The notes under the pieces: model-generated
Told to the model about the DNA's origin: nothing
The model's input: only the letters and a program-made list of their open reading frames with translations
Databases searched by the model: none
NCBI GenBank assembly: GCA_038328705.1
Contig: JBBQMG010000001.1
Span: 1-64,000 of the forward strand
Direction: 5' to 3'
Origin: UBA668 sp038328705
GTDB lineage: Bacteria > Actinomycetota > Acidimicrobiia > Acidimicrobiales > Ilumatobacteraceae
DNA: 64,000 nt
Shown here: one piece after another, positions 33,286 through 41,590 of the stretch
Layout: every line of letters begins with the position of its first letter
Position numbering within the stretch: the stretch's first letter is position 1
Made by a program: the position numbers and the translations under genes

Positions 33286-35635
33286 GGTCGCGCGACGACC
33301 AGCCGAGCAACACGCGGTAGTCGCCGGACAACACCATCCAAGCGTGGTTGGCACAGTCCCAACGACTGAACGCACGTTGGTCGAGTTCGATGGTGGCGAC
33401 GGCGGAACCACCGGCCGCAGCCTGCACACGGGCAAAGCCCTGCAGCGTGCGAACCGGCCGACCGAGTTCGGCGACCGCGGGCTCGATGTAGCACTGTACG
33501 ACGGTGCTGCCCGCTCGTGCTCCGGTGTTGCGCACGGGCACTTCCACCGTGACGCCCGTCGCGATCTCACCGCTGACCGTCGCGTCACCCAGCTCCCATG
33601 TGGTGTAGCCCAGACCGAACCCGAAGGCAAAGGCGGGCTCGATGCTCTGTGCGTCGTACCAGCGGTGACCGATGAGCAGGCCTTCGCCATACTCGGCCCT
33701 GCCATCGCGACCAGGGTGGTACGGGAAGGCGGGGGTGTCGGAGAGCTGCTTGGGTATGGTCAACGGCAGGCGCCCTCCGGGCTCGGCGACACCCAACAGC
33801 ATGTCGGCAAGTGCTTCTCCGAACGCCTCGCCGGGGAACCAGACCTGCATCACCGCGGCTACATCACCAAGCCATGGCATGGATACGGGCGAACCGGAGT
33901 TGATGACGACGACTGTGCGCGGATTGGCGGCAGCGACCCTACGAACGAGTTCGTCCTGCGCGCCGGGCAGATCCATGTGCGTGCGGTCCTCGCCTTCGGT
34001 TTCCCAGTCGGCGTTGGTGCCGATGATCACCACCGCCACTTCGGCGTCGGCGGCAGCAGCAACGGCCGCGTCCATTGCGTCAGCGCTCGCGGGTGGCTCG
34101 GCACCGACGAGCAAACCCCGTAGCTGCGAACGCTCCTCCACCACGATCTCGACGTTCACGTCGCGGCGCACACCGGCTTCGCAGGCGAGTGGTACACGGA
34201 TCTCGTTGTTGCCCAAACCAAAAAATGCACCACCTGTTTGTGGCACGGTCAGGTCGACCACTATCTCGCCGTCGATGCGCAAGACGGCGGAACCGACCAC
34301 GGTGAGGCTGACCTGCCAGCCGCCGGTGACATCGGGGACGAACGATCCATTGATCGACACACCGAACGCCGCCACGTCGACGCCGGGCGCCGGGTCGTCC
34401 ATCCAGATGAAGCTGAGACGGTCGGTGATCTCGTCGCCAGTCGCCCCGTCGGCGCCGGTGTAGCGCACCCGGAACTCGCCACGCATTGCAGCCAGCCGCT
34501 TTTCGATACGACAGCCAGTCTCGTGCACCACGGCAATGCCCCGGTGTTGGAGTGCAGCCAGCGGCATCGAGGGTTTCGTGGTGCGCACGCGAGCGCTGCC
34601 GCCGCCCTGCACCTGGCCACGCTCCGCATTCGGGCCGACCAGCGCCACGCGGGTCTCTACCGACAGCGGCAGCACGCCATCGTTCTTCAACAGGACGGTG
34701 CCCGCGATCGCGGCGCGTCGAATCACGTCGCGAGTGGCGTCGGAGTCCGCGGTTCGTTCCTCGCTATCGACCTCGCCAACACCTGACCACACGAACAGTG
34801 CCAGCAGTCGACGCACCGCTTCGTCGACGCGCTCCTCCGTCGTTTCGCCGTTCTGCAGGGCGGCCAGCAGCTTGTCGCCGCGCTCACGCGGCGGGCCCGG
34901 CATCTCGAGATCGAGGCTGGCCTCCAGCGACTGGGCGGCCGTGTGGGTACCGAACCAGTCGCTGATCACCGCGCCGTCGAAACCCCACTCGTCGCGCAGC
35001 ACTCCACGCAACAGTTCGCGATGCTCGCTGGCGTACACGCCGTTGACGCGGTTGTACGAACTCATCAACGAACGAACATCGGCGCCGCCCTCGGCCACTC
35101 GCTGTACAGCCCGCTCGAACGGCACCAGGTATGCCTCGCGCAACGTGACTTCGTCGATCTCGCTGGAGATGGTGTGGCGCTCGAACTCGGTGTCGTTGCC
35201 GACGAAGTGCTTCACGCAGCACGCCACGTGATGCTGCTGAACGCCGCGGATGTACCCGACCGCGATGCGAGCGGTGAGCACAGGGTCTTCGCTCATGCAT
35301 TCAAAGTTGCGACCGCCGATGGGTGTCCGATGCAGGTTGACGGTGGGGGCCAACAGCACGTGCGCGCCCTTCGAGCGGGCCTCTTCACCCAGAGCGGCAC
35401 CGACCTCCTCCACCAGCGTCGGGTCGAAGGTTGCGCCGAGCGCGGTGCCACACGGAAAGGACGCCGAGGCAGGACCGGTCCACGACGTGCCACGAACCCC
35501 TGCGGGTCCATCGCTCATGCGCATCGCAGGCACGCCCGGCAGGGCCACGGTATGCCAGTTGTCATGCCCCGCGAGCAGGCTGACTTTCTGCGCCAGCGTG
35601 AGGGTGGCCATCACCGTGTCGATGTCGATCGTCAT
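33245..35635 (-). CDS. Glycoside hydrolase family 3 beta-glucosidase with PA14 insertion
   Basis: About 796 residues. The N-terminal TIM barrel (residues about 5-300) contains MRMSDGPAGVRG, CCVKHFVGNDTEFERHT and the nucleophile motif GAVISDWFGTHTAAQS. The second alpha/beta domain contains NDGVLPLS and VALVGPNAERGQVQGGGSAR. A PA14 domain is inserted at about 395-540, and the fibronectin-III-like C-terminal domain ends with FSRWDCANHAWMVLSGDYRV. It hydrolyses terminal beta-linked sugars; with no signal peptide it is probably cytosolic. The ATG at 35635 (MTIDIDTVMATLTL) is chosen; the region further upstream belongs to the preceding membrane gene. It overlaps that gene by 74 nt, and the convergent VanY gene by 41 nt. 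Confidence 0.92.
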   Translation of the reverse strand: MTIDIDTVMATLTLAQKVSLLAGHDNWHTVALPGVPAMRMSDGPAGVRGTSWTGPASASFPCGTALGATFDPTLVEEVGAALGEEARSKGAHVLLAPTVNLHRTPIGGRNFECMSEDPVLTARIAVGYIRGVQQHHVACCVKHFVGNDTEFERHTISSEIDEVTLREAYLVPFERAVQRVAEGGADVRSLMSSYNRVNGVYASEHRELLRGVLRDEWGFDGAVISDWFGTHTAAQSLEASLDLEMPGPPRERGDKLLAALQNGETTEERVDEAVRRLLALFVWSGVGEVDSEERTADSDATRDVIRRAAIAGTVLLKNDGVLPLSVETRVALVGPNAERGQVQGGGSARVRTTKPSMPLAALQHRGIAVVHETGCRIEKRLAAMRGEFRVRYTGADGATGDEITDRLSFIWMDDPAPGVDVAAFGVSINGSFVPDVTGGWQVSLTVVGSAVLRIDGEIVVDLTVPQTGGAFFGLGNNEIRVPLACEAGVRRDVNVEIVVEERSQLRGLLVGAEPPASADAMDAAVAAAADAEVAVVIIGTNADWETEGEDRTHMDLPGAQDELVRRVAAANPRTVVVINSGSPVSMPWLGDVAAVMQVWFPGEAFGEALADMLLGVAEPGGRLPLTIPKQLSDTPAFPYHPGRDGRAEYGEGLLIGHRWYDAQSIEPAFAFGFGLGYTTWELGDATVSGEIATGVTVEVPVRNTGARAGSTVVQCYIEPAVAELGRPVRTLQGFARVQAAAGGSAVATIELDQRAFSRWDCANHAWMVLSGDYRVLLGWSSRDLIEVGVSRAPATG

Positions 35636-36734
35636 GCCCGCCAGATTGCCAGACGGGCGAGCCCACCACGGACTCGTTTGGTGCCCCACCAGAAACGATT
35701 CGCCGCACGTGCTGACCGCCCGAACGCCACATCGACGCGTCAATTGCGTAGTGATGCAGGTTCAGCACGACGAAGGCCAGCGCGCCGACAACGCCCGGCA
35801 GCGGCAAGTCGGGTACTGCCCTTTCGATCGTGTTGGGCACCCACGTTGCCACCAGCAGGCCACCGGCGGTTGCCCCACCAAATACGCACAACCACCAATG
35901 AACCAGTTGCCGCTCGCCACGCTCACGACCCCAGTTGACCTCCGCGCGGTGGACACAGGAGAGGTACTGCACTGAGTGGGTCGCACCGATCACTGCTGCA
36001 GCACTGATGTACGAGGGCGGCAACACGAACCACATGCCGCCTGCTACGTAGGGCGCCCACGCCCCCATCGGCGGCAGTCGCCGGCCGCGAGCAGCCACGA
36101 CGAACAGTACACCGATCACGGCCACCACGCACCCCCCAGCGAGCAGGCGTGCTGCCTGCTCGACCCAACGTGGGAGCAGCTCGACGCCAACGTCGTAGCG
36201 CCGATAGGTGGCACGGTGCCCCTGCGCCCAGATGTCCATCAGGTCGACAATCCAGATCGGATAGAAGCCATAGCGCAGGGCTCGGATCTCGTTGGGCAGC
36301 GGCCGCATACCTCTCAGTCGCAGCGACAACATGGCCACGCCATAGGCCTGCTTGATGTAGTGCCAGCCCGTCGCTGAGAACACCAATATCAACAGCGCCC
36401 GCAGCAGCCAGTCAGCGGAGCCGACAGACTTGGACTCCATGAGCACGACGACTGCGACGACCGCTGCCAGCAGCACCAGTGGGACCCACAGCAATGCCAA
36501 TGGATGCCGGCGCAACGAAGCGCTGCCGTCGCCGTACGCCAGGTGATACGAGGCACCGAAGTGCGCCGAGCCAATCGCCAGTAGCACCCACACTGTGGTG
36601 CTGTTCAGCGGGCCGAGGAGCGGCCCACCCACGAATGGCAGGTCGGTGACGGCGAGCCACGCAAGAATACCGAACCCGCCGAGCAGCCACCCGTCGAGCG
36701 AGCGGTGCACCAGCGTCTGGTTGTCAGCTCCCAT
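35562..36734 (-). CDS. Multi-pass membrane protein of unknown function
   Basis: A 390-residue integral membrane protein with about nine hydrophobic segments. It begins MGADNQTLVHRSLDGWLLGG. Histidines occur near membrane segments (GSAHFGASYHLAYGDG, SATGWHYIKQAYG, GATHSVQYLSCVHRAEVNWG and LNLHHYAIDASMWR), a pattern of spaced His that could bind metal or heme. I recognise no named family. The C-terminal tail after residue 345 is hydrophilic with HDDRHRHGDGHPHAG. That tail lies in the 74-nt overlap with the GH3 start, so the end of this protein or the GH3 start may be misplaced, or a real overlap exists. The ATG at 36734 is preferred over upstream codons that lie in the divergent LPxTG gene. Confidence 0.7.
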   Translation of the reverse strand: MGADNQTLVHRSLDGWLLGGFGILAWLAVTDLPFVGGPLLGPLNSTTVWVLLAIGSAHFGASYHLAYGDGSASLRRHPLALLWVPLVLLAAVVAVVVLMESKSVGSADWLLRALLILVFSATGWHYIKQAYGVAMLSLRLRGMRPLPNEIRALRYGFYPIWIVDLMDIWAQGHRATYRRYDVGVELLPRWVEQAARLLAGGCVVAVIGVLFVVAARGRRLPPMGAWAPYVAGGMWFVLPPSYISAAAVIGATHSVQYLSCVHRAEVNWGRERGERQLVHWWLCVFGGATAGGLLVATWVPNTIERAVPDLPLPGVVGALAFVVLNLHHYAIDASMWRSGGQHVRRIVSGGAPNESVVGSPVWQSGGHDDRHRHGDGHPHAGAESQPARGA

Positions 36735-36795
36735 TGCCGAAGCGTAGTACTGTTGCTCGGACGCTGACACGGGAATGCAGCGACGGGAGGACTCG

Positions 36796-37185
36796 ATGAA
36801 AGCACGCACGCTAGGCCCTGTTCTGATGATGGCGTTGGGAGCTGCCATCATGTTCATTCCCGCCACCAGTGGGGCTGGCGCGGGGCAGGTCGATCCGTGC
36901 CTGCCAACGATCGGCGTCGTGCTGTTGGACCCATGCGCGACAACGACGGTCGAGACAACGACGACGCTCCCGCCGACAAGCACGACGATCGCTCCCACTA
37001 CCACCGTCGCTGCAGCGGCCACGCTTGCGGCCACGACAACTACCGACATCGGTTCCGGGGGCCAGGGCTTGCCGGCGACCGGTGGCACCTCGCCTGGCTA
37101 CGTGGTCGGCGGCGGCCTGTTGCTCGTCAGCGGCGCGGCCCTGTTGGTCCTTGGTCGCGGCAAGCCGGCGCAATCAGTGCGGTAG
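36796..37185 (+). CDS. Small LPxTG-type cell-wall-anchored protein
   Basis: A 129-residue secreted protein. The signal peptide covers residues 1-27 (MKARTLGPVLMMALGAAIMF at its start). A mature Thr/Ala-rich region has two cysteines flanking VDPCLPTIGVVLLDPC, possibly a disulfide loop. The sorting signal is LPATGG, then a hydrophobic helix and a basic tail (GRGKPAQSVR). A sortase would link it to peptidoglycan; no sortase gene is in this window. The ATG at 36796 has GGGAGGA 5 nt upstream, which decides against the longer start at 36775. It is divergent from the membrane protein gene across 61 nt. Confidence 0.85.
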   Translation: MKARTLGPVLMMALGAAIMFIPATSGAGAGQVDPCLPTIGVVLLDPCATTTVETTTTLPPTSTTIAPTTTVAAAATLAATTTTDIGSGGQGLPATGGTSPGYVVGGGLLLVSGAALLVLGRGKPAQSVR

Positions 37186-37206
37186 CGCCCCTACCTCAGG
37201 CTCTCC

Positions 37207-38568
37207 TCAGCTGGGCGGAGGAACACTGCGGTCGCTCACCCAGTTGCCGTGGAAGCCGTAGGGCACACGCTGAGGCAGCTGCACGCGGGCGACCGCTGGT
37301 CGGTTGAAGTCCTGCGCGTCGAGGATGACCAGCTCGGCCTTGCCCTCGGGCACGTCGTGCACCATCGTGACCAGCCAGCCGTCGTCCTCGGCGGTGCCGC
37401 CCTGACGGCCGATGAACACGGGCTCGCCGCCACTGCGGCCGGGGCCGTGGTCGAACACCGACTTTTCGCCGGTGTGCAGGTCGTACTTCAGGGTTGGCCA
37501 CCCGGGCTCCAAGCTGGGGCTGGCGCAGTACCCATAGCGGTAGGGCTTGCCGGTGAGCGCGCCGCGATGGCGAGGGAACTCGACCCAGTTGCTGTCGATC
37601 ACGGTGGTGCTGCAGGTGCGCGTGATCGGGTTCACCACCCAGCGCTCGAGTCTGGCGAAGTTGTCGCCGAACGGACCACGCACGTCGTGATCGAACATGG
37701 TGTCGTAGACGCACAGATCGATGACGACGCTGCCGTCTTCCTGGTCGTAGGCATTCATCGGGTGAAAGACGTAACTGATCGGAACGTCGACCCACACGAT
37801 GTCGGCGGCTTCGCCCTCCCGCGGCAGAAAGCCGAGGCGGCTGCCGTGGCCTGGGTTCCACGAGAACGGGAAGCGACCAGCGATGGCCAGCTCGATGTCG
37901 AGCGTGACAGGCATGTCGTAAACGATGGCGTACTTCTGGGTGAGCGACATGTCGTGCACCATCGGGCCATCGCTGACGGGCACATCGACGGTGCGACGAA
38001 CTCGTCCGTCGGTGCCGACGACCACGTACTGCACATGGTCCAGCCACTGTGGCAGGGCATACACGACCGCATGCATCTCGCCCGTATCGGCATCCACCTT
38101 CGGGTGGGCGGTGAAGGCGCCGGGCAGCGAGCCGAAGAAATCGTTGCGAGCAACGGTCTCGAGCTCGTATGTCATCTCGACCGGGCAACCGCCGGCTTCG
38201 ACCAGCGCCCACGTAGTGCCGGCGAAGCCGCCGACGTTCGTGTTCGGGCCACCTGGGTTGTCGTTCCAGTTGGGTCCGGCAATGTCTGGCTGACCGCGGC
38301 GCGCGCTGAGGCTGCTGCTGCCGACGTAGCGGTTGCGGTACCACTCGGCCTTGCCGTCGAGCAGGCGGACGCCATGCACCATGCCATCGCCGATGAACCA
38401 GTGGTGCGTGCTGGCGTCGACCTCGCTCATCGGGTTCGGCCCATTGCGCAGGTACCGCCCGGCCAGCTCGGCGGGAATCTCGCCGATGACCGGCAGGTCG
38501 AAAGCAGTGACCTCGTCAGCCACTGGGGCGTAGTTGCCGACAAGGTAGGGGTTCTCCGTGGTCGTCAT
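37207..38568 (-). CDS. Carotenoid oxygenase family protein (RPE65/CCD-like)
   Basis: A 453-residue non-heme iron dioxygenase of the carotenoid cleavage/stilbene cleavage family. The start is conserved (NPYLVGNYAPVADEV and GRYLRNGPNPMSEV, with HHWFIGDGMVHG). The four iron-binding His are expected in FTAHPKVDADTG, VHDMSLTQKY, VFHPMNAYDQ and GFHGNWVSD. The first of these, FTAHPKVD, is the typical AHPK variant. Substrate candidates are carotenoids, apocarotenoids, stilbenes or lignin-derived compounds. The ATG at 38568 is chosen because the upstream codons overlap no Shine-Dalgarno. It lies 47 nt after the histidine kinase gene on the same strand and may be read through from it. Confidence 0.9.
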   Translation of the reverse strand: MTTTENPYLVGNYAPVADEVTAFDLPVIGEIPAELAGRYLRNGPNPMSEVDASTHHWFIGDGMVHGVRLLDGKAEWYRNRYVGSSSLSARRGQPDIAGPNWNDNPGGPNTNVGGFAGTTWALVEAGGCPVEMTYELETVARNDFFGSLPGAFTAHPKVDADTGEMHAVVYALPQWLDHVQYVVVGTDGRVRRTVDVPVSDGPMVHDMSLTQKYAIVYDMPVTLDIELAIAGRFPFSWNPGHGSRLGFLPREGEAADIVWVDVPISYVFHPMNAYDQEDGSVVIDLCVYDTMFDHDVRGPFGDNFARLERWVVNPITRTCSTTVIDSNWVEFPRHRGALTGKPYRYGYCASPSLEPGWPTLKYDLHTGEKSVFDHGPGRSGGEPVFIGRQGGTAEDDGWLVTMVHDVPEGKAELVILDAQDFNRPAVARVQLPQRVPYGFHGNWVSDRSVPPPS

Positions 38569-38615
38569 GATAACGACGTTACAACGGCATCCTGATGCTT
38601 GTACAGCACCAAGTG

Positions 38616-39992
38616 TCACGACGTTGGCAGGGTGAAGCCGAGTTCGGCTCCGCCATCGATGGCGTTGCGGGCGAACACGGTGCCGCCGTGGCTTTCGACG
38701 ACCGACTTGACGATCGACAGACCCAGGCCCGAGCCTGGCTTACTGCGCATTTCCACCGAACGGTAGAAACGATCGAACAGGTGCGGGACGTCGGACTCGA
38801 GCAGGCCGGGCCCGTGATCGCGCACGACGACCGAACCCACCCTGATCGACACTTCGATCGGCCCGTCGGGGGCGAACTTGCAGGCATTGTCGATCAGGTT
38901 TTGCGTGGCCCGTTCCAACCCGTTGGGCCGGCCGTCGACCACGCTCTGATCGGCAGTCACCACCACGTCGCGACCGAATCGGCGACGAGAACGCGCCGCC
39001 GCGCGCTCGACCACATCGGCGAGGCGGACGGGCTGAATCGGCTCGTCGTCGCGACCATCCGTGGCCAGCTCGACAAGCTCGTTGACGAGGTCGGTGAGTT
39101 CGCGGGTCTCACTGTCGAGGTCGGCCAGCAGTTGGTCGCGCGACTCGACGGGAAGTTGGTCGTAGCGCCGCCTGAGGACCGACACGTTGGTGCGCAAGCT
39201 GGTGAGTGGCGTGCGTAGCTCGTGGCTTGCGTCCTGCACCAACTGGTGCTGTTCGTGTTTGCTGGCCTGCAACGCGGCGAGCATCGCGCTGAATGCCCTG
39301 CCCAGTTGACCAGTCTCGTCACCGCCGTCCACCGGGACAGCAACATCAAGACGGCCAGTTTGGGCAACCTCGCCGGCAATGCTGGTGAGCCGCAGAAGGC
39401 GACGAGTGACCTGGCGGGCAATCAGCAGACCGAGCATCGCTGAGAGCAGCGCAACGATGACGACAGCAACGAGTGTGCTGCGCAAAATGCGTTCAACGGA
39501 TCGCTGGCTCTCCGCCAAGGATCGCGCCAACTGCACCGCACCGGTTTCCGCCTTCACGGTCAGCATGCGATACGGCTCACCGTCGATCGTGAAATCGAAC
39601 CGTGCTGTCGCGTTCGGGTCGGTGCTGGCGGCGACTGCGAGGTCGGCGTCGCCGACCGGCAATTCGTACGACTCGGTCGATGCCTGAACGGTTCCGTCGA
39701 TGCCAATCTTCTGGTAGAGCACCTGCTGAAAGCTCCGTGGCCGGTAGCGACCCGGGCCGCCGATCGGGCCACCTGTCGGGCCGGCGATCGGTGGGGTGCC
39801 ATTGTCGCCATCGCCATCGACGTCGCCGATGGAGGGCTGCCGTTGAAACTGTCGCGCGGCGTCTTCGAGCGATCGGTCGACGGTCTCCTGCAATTCGTGA
39901 CGTGTGGTCGTGTACGACACCACGCCGATGGCAGCTGTTGCGCCCGCCGCCAGGAGCGTCAGCGCGAGGACGATCTTGAGCCGAAGGCTCAC
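38616..39992 (-). CDS. Sensor histidine kinase, MprB-like
   Basis: A 458-residue membrane kinase. The first helix is at about 6-26, an extracytoplasmic sensor region (about 30-165) contains a Gly/Pro/Asp-rich stretch, and a second helix lies at about 170-192. A HAMP domain follows (about 193-245), then HisKA with the phosphorylated His at about 257 in QDASHELRTPLTSL. The catalytic domain shows N-box NLIDNACKFAP, G1 DHGPGL, F-box DRFYRS and G2 GSGLGLSIV. The architecture and motifs match MprB-type envelope-stress kinases. The GTG start overlaps the response regulator stop by 4 nt, so it is translated together with its partner. Confidence 0.93.
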   Translation of the reverse strand: MSLRLKIVLALTLLAAGATAAIGVVSYTTTRHELQETVDRSLEDAARQFQRQPSIGDVDGDGDNGTPPIAGPTGGPIGGPGRYRPRSFQQVLYQKIGIDGTVQASTESYELPVGDADLAVAASTDPNATARFDFTIDGEPYRMLTVKAETGAVQLARSLAESQRSVERILRSTLVAVVIVALLSAMLGLLIARQVTRRLLRLTSIAGEVAQTGRLDVAVPVDGGDETGQLGRAFSAMLAALQASKHEQHQLVQDASHELRTPLTSLRTNVSVLRRRYDQLPVESRDQLLADLDSETRELTDLVNELVELATDGRDDEPIQPVRLADVVERAAARSRRRFGRDVVVTADQSVVDGRPNGLERATQNLIDNACKFAPDGPIEVSIRVGSVVVRDHGPGLLESDVPHLFDRFYRSVEMRSKPGSGLGLSIVKSVVESHGGTVFARNAIDGGAELGFTLPTS

Positions 39993-40675
39993 CCTGCACG
40001 CACCGTGTAGCCCACACCCCGCACGGTGTGGATCAACTTGCTGTCGCCTTCGCCCTCCAGCTTGCGGCGCAGGTACGAGATGTACACGGCAAGATTCTTC
40101 GAGTCCGGGCCGAAGTCGTAACCCCAGATACGGTCATAGATGGTGCTGTGCTCCAGCACGATTCCCTGGTTGCGGAGCAGCAACTCCAGCAGGTCGAACT
40201 CGGTCTTGGACAGCTCGACTTCGCGCTGGCCGCGCCACACGCGTCGTGCTGTGGGGTCGATGCGCAGGTCGGCCAGTTGCAGCGCCTCTCCGACCACTTC
40301 CTCCTCAGGTCGGGCGCGGCGGAGCAGTGCCCGAATACGAGCGAGCAGCTCGTCGAGGTCGAAGGGTTTGGCCAGATAGTCGTCGGCGCCGGCATCGAGG
40401 CCGGCCACACGGTCCTGGGTTTCGGTGCGGGCGGTGAGCATCAGCACCGGAATTCGATTGCGTTCGGCACGCAGTACGCGGCAGACGGTGAGACCGTCGA
40501 CGTTGGGCATCATCACGTCCAGCACCGCCACGTCCGGCTTACTGCTCTCGATCAACGCCAGCGCCTGGGCACCATCGGGAGCCTGCACGACGTCATAGCC
40601 CTCCAACGTGAGCGCACGCGAGAGGGCTTCACGAATTGCCCTGTCGTCGTCTGCAATCAGAATGCGTGCGCTCAT
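39989..40675 (-). CDS. OmpR-family response regulator, MprA-like
   Basis: A 228-residue regulator. The receiver domain (1-115) has acidic residues IADDD near 8-11, the phosphoacceptor Asp53 in VAVLDVMMP, the switch Thr in LMLTAR and Lys in AKPFDLDELL. The winged-helix DNA-binding domain (about 130-226) has the recognition region YDFGPDSKNLAVYISYLRRK and ends VRGVGYTVRAG. It is partner of the adjacent kinase. Upstream lies a terminator hairpin (40742-40799) that ends the preceding gene, so this operon has its own promoter in the remaining 66 nt or so. Target genes are unknown; the small secreted protein upstream is one candidate. Confidence 0.95.
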   Translation of the reverse strand: MSARILIADDDRAIREALSRALTLEGYDVVQAPDGAQALALIESSKPDVAVLDVMMPNVDGLTVCRVLRAERNRIPVLMLTARTETQDRVAGLDAGADDYLAKPFDLDELLARIRALLRRARPEEEVVGEALQLADLRIDPTARRVWRGQREVELSKTEFDLLELLLRNQGIVLEHSTIYDRIWGYDFGPDSKNLAVYISYLRRKLEGEGDSKLIHTVRGVGYTVRAG

Positions 40676-40741
40676 TGCGGTAGTTCCTGTTCGTGCATGT
40701 CGTTGGTGAAGGGTCCAGCGCTTATGAGGGGTGGGGCAGAA

Positions 40742-40799
40742 AACGTCGGATCGGCCGGAGCAGTGGGGAGGAGGCCGCTCCGGCCGATCGTACGACGTT
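40742..40799 (-). terminator. Strong bipartite hairpin, intrinsic terminator of the secreted-protein gene
   Basis: GATCGGCCGGAGC (40749-40761) pairs perfectly with GCTCCGGCCGATC (40777-40789). An outer stem AACGTCG (40742-40748) pairs with CGACGTT (40793-40799) across a 3-nt bulge. Read on the minus strand, the stem is followed by TTTTC, the pattern of an intrinsic terminator for the gene ending at 40811. Confidence 0.8.
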
Positions 40800-40810
40800 C
40801 TGGTGACGGA

Positions 40811-41500
40811 TCACGTCGTGGCAGTTGCCTCCGCGTCGTCAGTCGGGCCGTGGGGGCCGTCGCCGTCGGGGGCCTCGCCCCGAGGGCCATGGCCCCCACG
40901 ACCCATCATCTTGGGGGCGTCGGTATTGTTGACGAAGTCGGTCACCCGGGTGGTCGCTTCGGCCAGCTTGGCGTCAGCTTCGGCTTGGGTGTGGTTGCCG
41001 GCGGCGACCTCCTCGTCGAGGTGCGCCTTGTGCTCAGCGAGGATTGCGTCGATCAATGCTTGTGCCGACGATCCCTTCGCCTCGGCCAACTGGGCCAGGG
41101 TCTGGCCGTTGGAGATCGCGTCACGCACTTCGGCTTCGGTCATGCCCAGCGTGGTCGCCACCACATCCAGGCCGGGGCCGCCACCGGAGCCACGGCGACC
41201 TTCGTGGCCGCCGCCCATGGGGCCAGCTGCTGCAAGCGTGACGACCACGCTGCCGACCTGTGCCTGCGTGAGAGTGCCGTCGTCGACGAGCGGCTTGAGC
41301 ACTTCCTGCAGCCTGGCCTCGTGGTGGGCGGCACGGGCCGCATCGGTTGCCGGGTCGGTGGCAGTATCGACGGGATCGGCGGATGCCGTGATCGAGGCAC
41401 CAGCGGCGCCGGCCGAGCCCGACATTTGGAGGATCAGTCCGGCCCCGGTGCCTGCGAGAAGACCGGCGGCGAGACCAGCAGTTACCATTTTCTTGTTCAT
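40811..41500 (-). CDS. Secreted protein with repeated helical, Asp/Gly/His-rich region
   Basis: A 229-residue exported protein. A signal peptide or anchor covers residues 1-30 (MNKKMVTAGLAAGLLAGTGA at its start). Helical segments then repeat a theme resembling DUF2680-like or spore-type modules: HHEARLQEVLKPLVDDGTLT, TLGMTEAEVRDAISNGQTLA and AHLDEEVAAGNHTQAEADAK. The VVATTLGMTEAEVRDA element is similar to the helical repeats of secreted actinobacterial proteins of unknown role. The tail is Gly/Asp/His-rich. The ATG at 41500 has AAGGAAA 5 nt upstream. The gene precedes the MprAB-like operon but is separated from it by a strong terminator, so it is co-located rather than co-transcribed. Function unknown. 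Confidence 0.75.
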   Translation of the reverse strand: MNKKMVTAGLAAGLLAGTGAGLILQMSGSAGAAGASITASADPVDTATDPATDAARAAHHEARLQEVLKPLVDDGTLTQAQVGSVVVTLAAAGPMGGGHEGRRGSGGGPGLDVVATTLGMTEAEVRDAISNGQTLAQLAEAKGSSAQALIDAILAEHKAHLDEEVAAGNHTQAEADAKLAEATTRVTDFVNNTDAPKMMGRGGHGPRGEAPDGDGPHGPTDDAEATATT

Positions 41501-41590
41501 CAGGTTTCCTTCGGTGCGGGGTGGCGAGGAACATGATGCGCCCCCCAGGTAAGGAGCCAACCCACGAAACGTAAGAGCTGGGTGTGACCG

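Noticed and set aside
37249..38595. A 448-codon plus-strand frame opposite the carotenoid oxygenase
   Set aside because: It is antisense to a protein with clear family motifs; no domain or start signal supports it.
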